DNA of 64,000 nt from BOG-224 sp963783505 (GTDB taxonomy: Bacteria > Acidobacteriota > Terriglobia > Bryobacterales > Bryobacteraceae). The stretch covers positions 124,001-188,000 of the forward strand of contig CAWAOP010000025.1 of NCBI GenBank assembly GCA_963783505.1, in the 5' to 3' direction. Of this stretch, positions 8,224-17,183 are shown in pieces (the stretch's first letter is position 1; each line of letters starts with the position of its first letter). Below the pieces are notes generated by a model. The model saw only the letters and a program-made list of their open reading frames with translations. It was not told the DNA's origin and did no database searches. The position numbers and the translations under genes were made by a program.

Positions 8224-9072
8224 ATGCAATTCCATAAACCAACCGCCGACTTCTTCGTGCCCGATGGGCTCGCGCCCGAAGACGCGCTCGCGCGCACCAC
8301 GCACATGTGCGTTTCCGCGCACCAGGACGATATCGAAATCATGGCCTATCACGGCGTGGCGGAGTGTTTCGGCCTCCCGGATAAGTGGTTCACGGGTGTC
8401 GTGGTTTCCGATGGCGCCGGCAGTCCGCGTTCCGGCATCTACGCCGGCTACACCGACGAGCGGATGAAGAAAGTGCGCATCGTCGAACAGCGCAAGGCGG
8501 CCTTTGTCGGGGAATACGCCTGCCAGATTCAACTCGGCTACCCAACCTCCGAGCTAAAGAACGCGGCGAACACGGCGGCCGTAGAGGACCTCATCCGGAT
8601 CTTTCGCGTCGCGCGCCCCGAGGTGGTCTATCTGCACAACCTCGCTGACAAACACGATACGCATGTCGCCGTGGCGCTGCGAGCCATCGCCGCCATGCGC
8701 GCGCTCGCCGGCGAGTACCGGCCGAAGACAGTTTACGGTTGCGAAGTGTGGCGCGCGCTGGACTGGATGATGGATGACGACAAGCGCCCGTTGCCGGTCT
8801 CCGCGCGGCCCAGCCTGGCCGCCGCTTTGGTGGGCGTGTTCGATTCGCAGGTGACGGGCGGAAAGCGTTACGACCTGGCGACCGCCGGCCGCCGCATCGC
8901 CAACGCCACCTATTTCGCTTCGCACGGAGTGGATGAGGAAACCGGCCTCTGCTTCGCGATGGATCTGACTCCGCTAGTGGAAAATCCGGCCCTTCCTATC
9001 GCCGAATACATGTTGGGTTTCGTGGACCGCACGCGCGCGGACATCATGAAGCGGTTGGCGATGGTGGGATAG
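8224..9072 (+). CDS. PIG-L/LmbE-family deacetylase
   Basis: A 282-residue zinc-dependent N-acetyl hydrolase of the GlcNAc-PI deacetylase/LmbE fold. The metal motif is AHQDDIEI (32-39; H33, D35 and D36 correspond to the AHPDDE signature, with Q for P and I for E at two non-ligand positions). The second part is HNLADKHDTHVAV. AGGAGAT precedes the ATG. No signal peptide, so it is cytoplasmic. Cotranscription with the ROK-like gene suggests deacetylation of an amino sugar, but substrate is unknown. Confidence 0.75.
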   Translation: MQFHKPTADFFVPDGLAPEDALARTTHMCVSAHQDDIEIMAYHGVAECFGLPDKWFTGVVVSDGAGSPRSGIYAGYTDERMKKVRIVEQRKAAFVGEYACQIQLGYPTSELKNAANTAAVEDLIRIFRVARPEVVYLHNLADKHDTHVAVALRAIAAMRALAGEYRPKTVYGCEVWRALDWMMDDDKRPLPVSARPSLAAALVGVFDSQVTGGKRYDLATAGRRIANATYFASHGVDEETGLCFAMDLTPLVENPALPIAEYMLGFVDRTRADIMKRLAMVG

Positions 9073-9079
9073 CGGCTGG

Positions 9080-11817
9080 TTACTCGCACCGCAACGCTTG
9101 CATGGGGTCGATGCGCGTCGCGCGTAAGGCGGGCGCACAGGCGGGCCGCCACCGCGACGAGGAGCAGGACCGCCCCCGCCAACATCAGTGAGAGCGGGTC
9201 GTTGGGCTTCAGATCGAACAGGAATGACTTCACCACGTGCGATGTCGCCAACGCCACGGGTAGCCCGATCGCAAGGCCCGCCGCCGTTAGCGCCAGCGCT
9301 TCGCGCAGGATCATCCACAGCAGGCGCGGCCGCGCGGCTCCCAGCGCCATCCTGATCCCAAGCTCGCCTGTGCGCCGCGCCACGTTGTAGGCCATAGTCC
9401 CGTAAAGGCCCACGCACGCGATCAGCACCGCCAGAATGGCGAGCGACGCGGACAGCATGGCGAAGGTCCGCTCCTGTCCGATGGTCTGGTCGATGACGCG
9501 ATCCTGCGTGGTCACGTTCGAAAGCGGGATGCGCGAGTCGGCCTCTTGCAGGATGCGGCGGACGGCGCCGGCCAGCCCCATTGGATCGCCGGCGGCTCTA
9601 ATTTCATAGGTTAGCCCGTAAAGCCATCTCAGGTCGTGAGTATACGGAATGTACGCGAGTTCGGGGATGTCCTGCTTCAAGGAACTGTACCGCGAATCGG
9701 GCGTAACACCCACGATTTCCAGGTCCGCGTTCCTGCCAAGCCCGAAATGCCGTCCTAAGGGATTCTCGTCGCCGAAGTAGTTCTTGGCGAACTTCTGGTT
9801 CACCACCGCCACCTTCGCTCCGGAGGCCACGTCGCGGTCGGAGATATCGCGACCGAATAGAATCGGAATTTGCATGGTCGCCAGGAATCCGGGACCGACC
9901 GCCACGTAGGATGTGCCTTGTTTCTTGTCCAAAACCTGATGATCCAAGGCGATGATCGTACTCGACGTCGATTGCGAAACCAGCGCGTAATTCGAGGCGC
10001 TGCCGCTGCGCACGCCCGGAATCGCGTTGATGCGCGTCTGCAGCGCCTGGTAGAACCGCGCCAGTTCCTCTCCCTTGTAGCCAGCCTGCCTGGCATTCAC
10101 GTTGAACAGAAGCAGGTGTTCGCGGTTGAAGCCGAGTTGTATCGAGTCGAGCTTGGCAAGCGTCCGCACGAAAAGCCCCGCCGCCACCAGCAGCAGGACG
10201 GAAACGGCGATTTGGGAAACCACCAGAATCTGGCCAAGGCTCACGTGGAGGATCGAACGGCGCGCGCGCAATGCGGCCTGGCCGGCGCGCGTTTCCTTCA
10301 GATCGGAGGTCAGATCCACGCGGGTGGCGCGCAAAGCGGGGGCCAACCCGAACAGGACTCCGGTCGCGAGTGACAGCGCCAGGGCCACTGCCAGCACGTT
10401 CCAATCAAGTTCGGCCCGCATGGTGAAATTCTCGCGCCCGTCGGAGACCAGCGCGGTGAGGAAGCGGATGCCCCAACTGGCGAACAGTACCCCGAGCGCG
10501 CCGCCCATGCACGCCAGAAGGACGCTCTCGGTGAGCAGTTGCCGCACCACGCGGGGCCGTCCAGCTCCCAGGCTCAGCCGCACGGCCATCTCCTTGCGGC
10601 GGGCGGCGGCTCGCACCAGCAGCAGGTTGGCCAGGTTGGCGCAGGCGATGGCCAGGATAAGGCCGACGAGCGCCATCAGGACAAAGAGCGGCATCGAGTA
10701 CCGTTGCCGCAGCCTTTCCAACCCCGTCCCGCCGGCCTTGAGGAGCAGCGCCGGGAGATCCTTACGCTCCTCGTCGTTCGCCGCCGTGCCGCTGGCGAAC
10801 TGGCGGAATACGGGGGCCAGCGCGGACTGCGCCTGCGAGAGGCTGACGCCCGGGCGAAGCCGCCCCATCGTCTGGACCCAATAATAATTCGCATTCTGCC
10901 ACTGGTCCGCGTTCCCATCGCGAAGCGGGTCCGCGCGGAGCGCGAGGTAGACATCCACGGTTTCGCCGGTATCCACCCCATAGAAGCCAGGGGCGGCCAC
11001 GCCAACGATCATGAAAGGTATGTTATTGATCTGCATCGCCTGGCCGACGGCCCGGGAGGCCTTGCCGAAACGGCGGCGCGCATATGCGTAACTGAGCGCC
11101 GCCACCGCCGGAGCGCCGGGGCGGTCGTCGGAGTCGTCGATCAGACGACCCGCCGCGGGCGGGACGCCTAGCGCTCCGAAGAAACGGCCTGAGACGGACA
11201 GCCCCGTCCCCAGATCGGCCTGGCCGCGGATCTGCACGTTCAGGCGGCCCGCCCGGTTGAAAGCGAAGACTTGGGAGAAAGCGCGCCGGTCCGAACGGAG
11301 CGCTTCGTAGGCCGGATATGGGAAGTTGCCGCTGGTCATGCCAGTCTCGACGGTTCCGTAATTGTTGCCGCTGAAGCCGTGGGCCACTTTCGGAAAGGCC
11401 TTGCTGTGCCAGTCGAGAGAGCACGAGTTTCCCGGGATCCTGCACCGGGAGGGAGCGGATCATGAGCGCGTTCATGAAACTGTAAATGGCCACGTTGGCG
11501 CCGATGCCCAGGGCCAGCGAGAGCGCTGCCAGCGCCGTGAACCCGGGGCTCTTCGCCAGGCCGCGGCAAGCATGGCGCGTGTCTTGAATGAGTTGCTCCA
11601 GCCAGACGAACGAGCGCGCGTCGCGATGCAGTTCCTTCACCTGATCTACGCCGCCGAACGCGCGCCGGGCCGCCATACGCGCCTCGGCCGGGGCCATGCC
11701 GCGCCGCAGAAACTCCTCTTCGAGCAGCGCAAGGTGAGATTCCATCTCGCGGGTCATCTCGCGATCGGCGCTCTCGCGGCGCAGGAGGTTGCCTAGCTTG
11801 GTCAAAAAAGAACGCAC
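9080..11817 (-). CDS. ADOP-type ABC transporter permease (MacB/FtsX), two apparent frameshifts
   Basis: About 910 residues in three frames. The N-terminal prefix (MRSFLTKLGNLLRRESADRE, then MTREMESHLALLEEE) is the permease prefix domain of acidobacterial ADOP proteins. A membrane helix follows (TALAALSLALGIGANVAIYSFM), then a MacB-like periplasmic core, an FtsX domain, a second core and a second FtsX domain. The first part runs to about 11425, where the frame changes near KLVL and resumes as WHSKAFPKVAHGFSG. A second change near 9140 restores the family ending PALRATRIDPMQALRCE with TAA at 9080. No ATPase is encoded nearby. The PadR gene lies 3 bp upstream and probably controls it. Confidence 0.75.
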
Positions 11818-11820
11818 GGC

Positions 11821-12168
11821 TCAGGCTCCCCCCAGGAGGATCTTCTCCACCAGCCCTGCCAGCCTGCGCCAGCGCCGGGTCTCGGCGGCGAGCGCCTTTT
11901 CGCCGGCCTTGGTCAGGGAGTAAAAGCGCGCCTCCCGGTTGTTCTCCGTCTTGCCCCAGACGCCTTTGATGCGGCCCTGCTGCTCCAAGCGCACAAGAGC
12001 CGGGTAGAGCGTCCCCTGATTGAGAATCAGCGAGTCGCCCGAAACCTGTTGGAGGCGCGCGGCGATTCCGTAGGCGTGTTGCGGTCCCAGGCCGCCGAGG
12101 ACCCGCAGCACTAGCAGATCGAGCGTGCCCTGGAGGACCTGGATCTTTTCATTCGCTTCACTAGGCAT
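11821..12168 (-). CDS. PadR-family transcriptional repressor
   Basis: A 115-residue winged-helix regulator: LQGTLDLLVLRVL (7-24), HAYGIAARLQ (31-40), NQGTLYPALVRLEQQGRIKG (recognition helix and wing) and REARFYSLTKAGEKAL. This is the short PadR type that accompanies ADOP permeases in Acidobacteriota. It ends 3 bp before the permease start, so the two form an operon. Repeats upstream (12156-12208) are likely operator sites. Confidence 0.88.
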   Translation of the reverse strand: MPSEANEKIQVLQGTLDLLVLRVLGGLGPQHAYGIAARLQQVSGDSLILNQGTLYPALVRLEQQGRIKGVWGKTENNREARFYSLTKAGEKALAAETRRWRRLAGLVEKILLGGA

Positions 12169-12208
12169 TCAAGTGAAGTTTGGCGCGATTTCATTGATGT
12201 CAAGTGAA
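12156..12208 (-). promoter_or_regulatory. Candidate PadR promoter and operator
   Basis: On the minus strand TTGACA (12203-12198) gives a consensus -35 box, although no good -10 follows. Direct repeats TCAAGTGAA at 12169-12177 and 12200-12208 are 31 bp apart, about three helical turns. A 7-bp inverted pair CTTCACT (12156-12162) and AGTGAAG (12172-12178) overlaps the PadR start. Autoregulation by PadR is the natural reading but is inferred. Confidence 0.45.
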
Positions 12209-12210
12209 AA

Positions 12211-12246
12211 GTGGGGCGGGCCGGAGGGCGCCCCGGCCCGCCCCAC
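12211..12246. repeat. GTGGGGC-type palindrome
   Basis: Arms GTGGGGCGGGCCGG (12211-12224) and CCGGCCCGCCCCAC (12233-12246) form a 14-bp stem. Its last base touches the stop codon of the ROK glucokinase gene. It belongs to the GTGGGGC repeat group scattered through the window. A transcription-ending role is possible, but no T tract follows. Confidence 0.6.
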
Positions 12247-13172
12247 TACGCCACCCACGGCAGATACGCCGCTCCGTACAACCCCGCTTCGTTGCCCAGC
12301 GTGGCCTGGGCGATTTTCGTCTCGGCCCGGGTCGCACGATACGTGAACGAGCGCTCCTCGAGCGTGTGGAACATCGCCGGCGTAAAGAGATCCCACGCAG
12401 GCAGCATGCCGCCGCTCAGCAGGTACAGCGGGAAGTTGAATGTGTTCACGAGCACGGCCAGCGCCGCGCCGAGCGCTTCGCCCATGATCGCCCAGATTCG
12501 GCGCGCCTTCGCGCCTTCGGGCGTGTCCTCCATGGCGATTTCGCAAATGTCCTTCGCCGTGAGATCTTCGCCGAGTTGCAGCAGGCGGGCCATGGCCGTG
12601 ACGGCGGTGGCGGAGGCGTGCTTTTCCAGGCAGCCCCGGTTCCCGCAGCCGCAGGGATTGCCGCCGGGAATGACGGTGATGTGTCCCAGTTCGCCGGCCA
12701 TGCCGACAAAGCCTCGCAGGACTTTTCCGCCGGAGATGATGCCGCCGCCGATGCCGGTGCCGAGGGTCAGCAGCACCAGGTCGTCCACCCCCCGGCCCGC
12801 GCCCATCCACTTCTCGCCGAGCGCCGCGGCATTGGCGTCGTTTTCGAGAATCACGGGCGCGCCGATTCGGCGGCTCAGGTCGTCCCGGACTGGATAGTCA
12901 TTCAGGTAAGGAAGGTTCGGCGAGTTCGTCATCAGACCTTCCTTCATGCGGATGAAGCCGGGCACGCCGACGCCGATTCCGGCCAGTTCGGCCGCGCCGT
13001 GGCGCTCGCGCAGTTTCGTGATGGCGCCGGCGATATCGCCCAGAACCGCCTCGCGGCCCTCGGTGAAATTCGTGGTTCCGGAGATCTTGTCGAGAATCGT
13101 CCCCGAGCGGTCGATAGCGGCGGCGCGCAGGTTGGTCCCGCCGAGGTCAAGTCCGATGGAATAGTGAGCCAT
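12246..13172 (-). CDS. ROK-family glucokinase
   Basis: About 308 residues from the ATG at 13172, chosen because MAHYSIGLDLGGTN matches the usual ROK start; an ATG six codons upstream is less likely. It has phosphate-binding DLGGTN (9-14), catalytic ENDANAAALGE, TLGTGIGGGII, the signature GELGHITV and the zinc motif CGCGNRGCLE. The predicted reaction is ATP-dependent phosphorylation of glucose or a related hexose. The gene is complete and of family length. Confidence 0.85.
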   Translation of the reverse strand: MAHYSIGLDLGGTNLRAAAIDRSGTILDKISGTTNFTEGREAVLGDIAGAITKLRERHGAAELAGIGVGVPGFIRMKEGLMTNSPNLPYLNDYPVRDDLSRRIGAPVILENDANAAALGEKWMGAGRGVDDLVLLTLGTGIGGGIISGGKVLRGFVGMAGELGHITVIPGGNPCGCGNRGCLEKHASATAVTAMARLLQLGEDLTAKDICEIAMEDTPEGAKARRIWAIMGEALGAALAVLVNTFNFPLYLLSGGMLPAWDLFTPAMFHTLEERSFTYRATRAETKIAQATLGNEAGLYGAAYLPWVA

Positions 13173-13251
13173 GAAGCGGAATGGTAGCACCGTGAGGGCG
13201 GGGTGGATTTTTACCTGATCTCTCGGGGCCGGGCCGCGGGGCGGGAGACGC

Positions 13252-13629
13252 TCAGCTTTCTGTCAAGGCGTCCGCGGGTAGCCTATTCCGCATTTCCGCC
13301 CGGACGGCTTCGGCGATCTCAAGAGCGCGCAACGCGTCCGCCAGTTGAGGCTCGCGCATGTCGTCGGTGTACCGGACATCGAGGGCATACGGGTTCATCG
13401 AGCCCAAAACCTCCGACAATTCGGCAAGACGATAGGAGGCGGGCAGCGTCCTCGCCAGCTTGACTAGGTTGTGCGTCCGCGGCGCCTGAATGCCAAGCCA
13501 GGTCAGCAAACACTTCACGTACTTCTCAGCCGCCTGCTGGCAGTGGAAGCAGACGGTATCGTAGGGGCATCCTTCCTCGGTGGACATGATCCGGCGAGCC
13601 GCTTCCAAATCGTGTTCCGCCTTCCGCAC
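13252..13629 (-). CDS. HEPN-domain protein (toxin partner of MNT), with an in-frame stop upstream
   Basis: A 125-residue all-helical HEPN protein: RKAEHDLEAARRIM, DTVCFHCQQAAEKYVKCLL and APRTHNLVKLA, the last carrying the R-x-H region tied to RNase or oligoAMP-accepting activity. The coding frame extends upstream to an ATG at 13671 that overlaps the MNT stop, but a TGA (13630-13632) interrupts after 13 codons and a GTG follows directly. Either translation starts at this GTG or the HEPN gene is damaged. With the nucleotidyltransferase upstream it forms a type VII-like toxin-antitoxin pair. Confidence 0.72.
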   Translation of the reverse strand: MRKAEHDLEAARRIMSTEEGCPYDTVCFHCQQAAEKYVKCLLTWLGIQAPRTHNLVKLARTLPASYRLAELSEVLGSMNPYALDVRYTDDMREPQLADALRALEIAEAVRAEMRNRLPADALTES

Positions 13630-13654
13630 TCACAGTTGGAGCGCCTCTCTCAGG

Positions 13655-13975
13655 TCACGCGGATCGCTCATACAGCACTTTGCCCTCTCGGGCAGCCGGC
13701 CAATAAATGGTGTTGACGATGTCTTTGAAACGCTCGAACGGGCCGGTGGTGGACACTAGAATATCGGTAGCCGAACCGCAATTCGCGGTCGCAGCATACA
13801 TCTCCACCGCTCGGGCGCGGGGGTTCTCCACTTCCTCGAACAGAACGAGCAGGTCAACATCGGAATCGGGACGATCATCGCCGCGCGCGCGGGAGCCGAA
13901 CAGGATGATCTTCTCCGGAGAGAACCTACGCGCGATCAGATCGACAATCTCATCGATCTCGGCTTTCGCGTTCAT
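13655..13975 (-). CDS. MNT-type minimal nucleotidyltransferase (antitoxin)
   Basis: A 106-residue protein with the Pol-beta nucleotidyltransferase signature GSRARGDDRPDSDVDLLV (27-44), which supplies the two metal-binding aspartates. In characterised HEPN/MNT pairs this protein AMPylates and silences the HEPN RNase. Its stop overlaps the first ATG of the HEPN frame by 17 bases, showing tight coupling. The gene is intact. Confidence 0.82.
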   Translation of the reverse strand: MNAKAEIDEIVDLIARRFSPEKIILFGSRARGDDRPDSDVDLLVLFEEVENPRARAVEMYAATANCGSATDILVSTTGPFERFKDIVNTIYWPAAREGKVLYERSA

Positions 13976-14011
13976 CTACTGAGAATATACCGCGTTCCAG
14001 CGGGTGGCCCG

Positions 14012-15481
14012 CTACTTCAGCAGCGAAGCGGATTGCGTGGCGAACTCAAGAACCCAGCTTGGGAAAATGCCCAGGAACAGGACTGCGGCGGCGGAAAGAA
14101 CCAGCGCGGCGCTCAATCCGAATGACATCGGCTCGGCCTGCGATGCGGCATCCCCCGGCTCGCGGAAGTACATCATCACCAGCACGCGCAGGTAGTAGTA
14201 TGCAGCCACGGCGCTATTGAGCAGGCCCAGGACCGTCAGCCAGACCAGGTGGGAATCCAGCGCGGCTTTAAAGATATAGAACTTGCCGAAGAACCCGCCC
14301 GTGAGCGGGACGCCGATCAGCGACAGCATGAAGATGGTGAGCAGGGCTGCGATCGCCGGCTGCTTCCGGCCGAGCCCCGCGAAATCGCTCACGTCCTGAT
14401 ACCGCTCGCCCTTTCCAGACAGGTGGCCGACCACGGCGAAGGCCCCGATGTTCATGAAGGCGTAGGCCGCCAGGTAGAACATGGCGGCCGCCGCGCCGGT
14501 ATCGGAACTCGCGGTCAGCGCCACCAGCACGTAGCCCGCGTTCGCAATGGAGCTATAAGCCAACATGCGCTTAACGTTGGTTTGCACCAGCGCCGCGAAG
14601 TTTCCAATCGTCATTGAAAGCAGCGCGCAGACCCACACCAGCGGCTGCCAGCCTGTGATCGCCGGAGGCAGCGCGGTCAGAAAGACTCGCAGGAAGAGAG
14701 CGAACGCGGCGGCCTTCGGGCCGGTGGAGAGGAACGCCGTCACGGGCGAGGGCGCGCCCTGGTACACATCCGGCGCCCAAATCTGGAACGGCGCCGCAGA
14801 AACCTTGAATGCCAGGCCCACGAACATGAGCGCCGCGGCCAGTCCCAGGAATCGGGGGTCGGGCGCGGGGACGAATCGTCCCGCGGTGGCGAATCGAACG
14901 CCGCCCAGATCGATGGTTCCCGTGCATCCGTAAATCAGCGCGACGCCGTACAGGAAGAACGCCGTAGCGAAGGAGCCCAGCAGGAAATATTTCAACGCGG
15001 CTTCGCTCGATCGCTTATCGTCACGCAGATAGCCGGTTAGGACGTAGCTCGCAATCGAAGAGATTTCCAGTCCGATGAAAATAACGATCAGGTTGTTCGC
15101 CGCCGCCATGAGACACTGGCCGGAAATCGAGAACAGCAGCAGCGCATGATACTCGCCGGTCTCCACTCCCTGGCGGCGGAGAAACCCAAACGACGAAAAC
15201 ACGGTCAGGATGCCGACGGCGATCACCAGGAAGCGAAAGAACGTCGCAATCCCATCCACCATCAACATGCCGCCGAACGCCATGCCGCCTTCGGTATACC
15301 CGTACGCCGTTGCGGCAAGCGCCGCGATCAAAGCCAGAATCGTGAGGTTGCCGAATACTCGGGATTCACGCCTGCGGATCAGCGGAATCAGCAGCATGAG
15401 CAGCGTGCCGGCCGTGGCCAGAAGAGTCTCCGGCAGGAAGCGGATGAAATCGTCCGTGACGGGCATCCAGCTAGCGGGCAT
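14012..15481 (-). CDS. nuoN: NADH-quinone oxidoreductase subunit N
   Basis: A 489-residue antiporter-like membrane subunit of complex I with about 14 helices. Family stretches include LEISSIASYVLTGYLRDDKRSSEAALKYFLLGSF, KVSAAPFQIWAPDVYQGAP and AYSSIANAGYVLVAL. It is the last gene of the nuo operon and overlaps the nuoM stop by 11 bases. An in-frame ATG at 15466 is an alternative start. The sequence reads cleanly, unlike several genes upstream. Confidence 0.93.
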   Translation of the reverse strand: MPASWMPVTDDFIRFLPETLLATAGTLLMLLIPLIRRRESRVFGNLTILALIAALAATAYGYTEGGMAFGGMLMVDGIATFFRFLVIAVGILTVFSSFGFLRRQGVETGEYHALLLFSISGQCLMAAANNLIVIFIGLEISSIASYVLTGYLRDDKRSSEAALKYFLLGSFATAFFLYGVALIYGCTGTIDLGGVRFATAGRFVPAPDPRFLGLAAALMFVGLAFKVSAAPFQIWAPDVYQGAPSPVTAFLSTGPKAAAFALFLRVFLTALPPAITGWQPLVWVCALLSMTIGNFAALVQTNVKRMLAYSSIANAGYVLVALTASSDTGAAAAMFYLAAYAFMNIGAFAVVGHLSGKGERYQDVSDFAGLGRKQPAIAALLTIFMLSLIGVPLTGGFFGKFYIFKAALDSHLVWLTVLGLLNSAVAAYYYLRVLVMMYFREPGDAASQAEPMSFGLSAALVLSAAAVLFLGIFPSWVLEFATQSASLLK

Positions 15482-17183
15482 GGGAACCCTCCAGGGACTT
15501 GGGGCTGGGGGCTGGGGTCTGGGGATCGGAAAGCAGGGGCTGGGGGCTGGGGGTTGGGGGCTGGGGATCGGAAGTGGAGTTTTCCGAGGATGGGCGGAGG
15601 AGTGTCATCGGGGAATTAGTGGTATTCTGCCCGACGAGAGCAGCGGCGTTTTCCCCGGCCCCCAGCCCCCAGATCCCAGCCCCTGAGTTTCTCACCAGCA
15701 CGGGCACGTTCACCTGGCTCTGCTCCAGAATTCGCGCGTTCGTCTTGCCCACCTGCGGAAGGAACGTTTGCGAGTACACTCCCATCCACACCATCATCGC
15801 GATCAGCGGAACGATAGCCGCCCACTCGCGGAATTTCAGATCGTAGACATGCGAGCCGACTTCCGGATTCACCGGCCCATAGAACACCCGCTGGTACATC
15901 CACAGCATGTAACAGGCGGAGAGGATCACGCCCAGCGAGGCCCAGATGGCCCACTGGAAGTTCGCCAGCGCCGCGCCCTGCAATACCAGGAACTCGCCCA
16001 CGAAGTTGTTCAACAGCGGCAGCCCTATGCTGGCCAGCGTGGCGATCAGAAACGCCGTCGAAAGCCACGGAGCCGCGGTCGCCACCCCGCCGTAATCGGA
16101 TATCTCCAGCGAATGCCGCCGCTCATAAAGCAAGCCTACGATCGCGAACAGAGCGCCCGTCGAAATGCCGTGATTGAGCATCTGGTAAACGGCGCCATCC
16201 ATCCCCATCTGGGTGAACGAGAAGATGCCCAGCACGACGAATCCCAGGTGACTCACCGACGAGTAAGCCACCAGCTTCTTCATGTTCGGCTGCACCATCG
16301 CAACCAGCGCGCCATAGACGATTCCGATAATGGCCAATACGATAATCCACGGAGCGCAGCTTCGGGCGGCCCCTGGGAACAGCGGTACGCAGTAATGCAG
16401 CAAGCCGTAAGTGCCCATCTTCAGCATCACGGAAGCCAGCATCACGGATCCGGCCGAAGGGGCCTCCACGTGCGCATCCGGCAGCCACGTATGCAGCGGG
16501 AAAAGCGGGACCTTGATGGCGAAAGCGCCGAAAAATGCCAGGAACAACAGCAACTCTTCGCCTCCGGAAAACGCCAGCTTGCCGCTGGAGAGCATATCGA
16601 GCAACGCCGGATAGCTGAACGTCCCCGCGCGGTTGTACAGATAGATGATCGCCGCCAGCATCAGCACGGAGCCCACCATGGTGAAGAGGAAGAACTTCAC
16701 CGCCGCGTAAATGCGGCGCTCGTGGCCCCAGATGCCGATCAGGAAGTACATGGGGACGAGCGAAACTTCCCAGAACACGTAAAACAGGAACAGATCCTGC
16801 GCGATGAAGACGCCGATCAGCCCGAACTCCAGCAGCAGCAGGAACGCGTAAAACTCCTTCGCCCGGTCCCGAATGTAGCGCCACGAAATCAGCACGCAGA
16901 TGGGCGTCAGAAACGTGGAGAGCAGCACGAGCCAGAGGCTCACGCCGTTGGCGGATACGGCGAAGTGAATGTTCGGGGTCGAAATCCAGGGAACGTCCAC
17001 CGCGAACTGTTCGGCCGCCGATCCGCCGTTGAACCACGCCAGCAATCCAAGCGAGGCGATGAAGACCGCCAGCGATAAGATAAGCGCTCCCGCGCGGCTC
17101 AAGTGCGCCGCGGAGCGGGGAACCAGCAGCAACAAAAGGAATGCCGCCAGAGGCAGGAAGAGAACTGCCGTGAGCAGGTTCAC
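15471..17183 (-). CDS. nuoM: NADH-quinone oxidoreductase subunit M with repeat-derived C-terminal extension
   Basis: About 570 residues from the GTG at 17183, which overlaps the nuoL stop as GTGA. The longer frame upstream is only the shadow of nuoL. Conserved segments include the membrane-buried glutamate in FYVFWEVSLVPMYFLIG, KVPLFPLHTWLPDAHVEAP, and LVAYSSVSHLGFV. The family sequence ends near WMGVYSQTFLP. After it come about 75 extra residues rich in Gly, Pro and Ser (GAGIWGLGAGE, DPQPPTPSPQP), encoded by G-rich minisatellites. The extension probably does not affect the membrane core. Confidence 0.9.
   Translation of the reverse strand: MNLLTAVLFLPLAAFLLLLLVPRSAAHLSRAGALILSLAVFIASLGLLAWFNGGSAAEQFAVDVPWISTPNIHFAVSANGVSLWLVLLSTFLTPICVLISWRYIRDRAKEFYAFLLLLEFGLIGVFIAQDLFLFYVFWEVSLVPMYFLIGIWGHERRIYAAVKFFLFTMVGSVLMLAAIIYLYNRAGTFSYPALLDMLSSGKLAFSGGEELLLFLAFFGAFAIKVPLFPLHTWLPDAHVEAPSAGSVMLASVMLKMGTYGLLHYCVPLFPGAARSCAPWIIVLAIIGIVYGALVAMVQPNMKKLVAYSSVSHLGFVVLGIFSFTQMGMDGAVYQMLNHGISTGALFAIVGLLYERRHSLEISDYGGVATAAPWLSTAFLIATLASIGLPLLNNFVGEFLVLQGAALANFQWAIWASLGVILSACYMLWMYQRVFYGPVNPEVGSHVYDLKFREWAAIVPLIAMMVWMGVYSQTFLPQVGKTNARILEQSQVNVPVLVRNSGAGIWGLGAGENAAALVGQNTTNSPMTLLRPSSENSTSDPQPPTPSPQPLLSDPQTPAPSPKSLEGSHAR
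15501..15683. repeat. Inverted G-rich/C-rich minisatellites in the 3' end of nuoM
   Basis: On the plus strand 15501-15570 is built of GGGGCTGGGGGCTGGGG-like units. 15653-15683 carries the reverse-complement type CCCCCAGCCCCCAG. The arms flank about 80 bp and could pair. Each also has four or more G-runs suitable for G-quadruplex formation. Similar C-rich tracts recur at 55107-55138 and 56515-56569. Confidence 0.7.

Noticed and set aside
15501..15683. CRISPR-like array
   Set aside because: The repeat units are short, irregular and contiguous, without unique spacers or cas genes; it is a minisatellite.
15768..17078. Plus-strand open frame of about 436 codons over nuoM
   Set aside because: Arg/Gln/His-rich antisense shadow; nuoM is unambiguous on the other strand.
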